DNA of 5,733 bases. Origin: JBDTNL01 sp039933785 (GTDB taxonomy: Bacteria > Acidobacteriota > Thermoanaerobaculia > Multivoradales > JAGPDF01). Below the pieces are notes generated by a model. The model had not been told where the DNA came from. It ran no database searches and worked only from the letters and a program-made list of their open reading frames with translations. Positions 5,631 through 5,733 of the stretch are shown one piece after another. The first letter of the stretch is position 1. Every line of letters starts with the position of its first letter. The position numbers and the translations under genes were made by a program. The stretch is from positions 1 through 5,733 of the forward strand of contig JBDTNL010000133.1 in NCBI GenBank assembly GCA_039933785.1, given 5' to 3'.

Positions 5631-5733
5631 GTGTCCCGGAGCGAGGAACGCCGGGTCATTTTCGCGTCGTCGCTCGGGACCGTCTTCGAGTGGTACGACT
5701 TCTACCTCTACGCGACCCTGGCGCCGTTCTTCG
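5631..5733 (+). CDS. MFS transporter, metabolite:H+ symporter (MHS) family, N-terminal fragment
   Basis: Only 34 codons are visible before the right edge; full members have about 430 residues with 12 membrane helices. After a charged N-terminus (SRSEERR) comes the start of helix 1 with SSLGTVFEWYDFYLYATLAPFF-type sequence (residues 13-34). The E20-W-Y-D-F motif is the hallmark of the MHS branch (ProP, ShiA, KgtP and relatives), proton-driven inner-membrane carriers of organic acids or zwitterions. The start is GTG, supported by GGAG seven nt upstream and by the absence of an ATG before the conserved motif. It begins four nt after kynB, so it is probably in the same operon. Kynurenine, anthranilate or a related acid would be a reasonable cargo, but the visible part does not show specificity. 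Confidence 0.85.
   Translation, partial: MSRSEERRVIFASSLGTVFEWYDFYLYATLAPFF

Overview
The window is GC-rich and densely coded. Typical bacterial start sites and a tripartite-efflux adaptor point to a Gram-negative bacterium. The secreted beta-propeller protein, with its paired C-terminal modules around an NGCGVN-x-H-(F/Y)-WVFAGGLTNV core, resembles proteins I associate with Acidobacteriota (perhaps the Thermoanaerobaculia side). That placement is from memory and is an inference, not a match I could run.

Layout. Positions 1-1999 (minus strand) hold the start of an efflux operon: a membrane-fusion/adaptor protein (746-1999) followed by a MacB/LolD-type ABC ATPase (1-661, cut by the left edge). 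A permease would be expected next, outside the window. A divergent, gene-free spacer (2000-2319) contains only weak dyads. Positions 2320-4005 (plus) encode a secreted protein with a six-repeat beta-propeller and two copies of a ~100-residue module. Its stop lies 3 nt from the stop of a convergent gene (4009-4872, minus). That gene encodes an exported protein that looks like a zinc-peptidase (gluzincin) relative with a ruined HExxH motif. The divergent spacer 4873-5005 holds two oppositely oriented stem-loops with the same 14-nt core but different, self-complementary stems. Next to it, both flanking genes have a TAnnnT hexamer exactly 6 nt before ATG. Positions 5006-5626 (plus) encode a KynB-type kynurenine formamidase, followed after 4 nt by the beginning of an MHS-family MFS transporter (5631 to the right edge).

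Three functional units are visible: ABC efflux (adaptor plus ATPase), two exported proteins of unknown role facing each other, and a tryptophan-catabolism pair (kynB plus transporter) that is probably co-transcribed. I see no RNA gene, CRISPR array, insertion sequence or recognisable defence system. The observations most worth following are the inverted stem-loop pair with variable stems, the putative pseudo-peptidase, and the locally homogenised module duplication.
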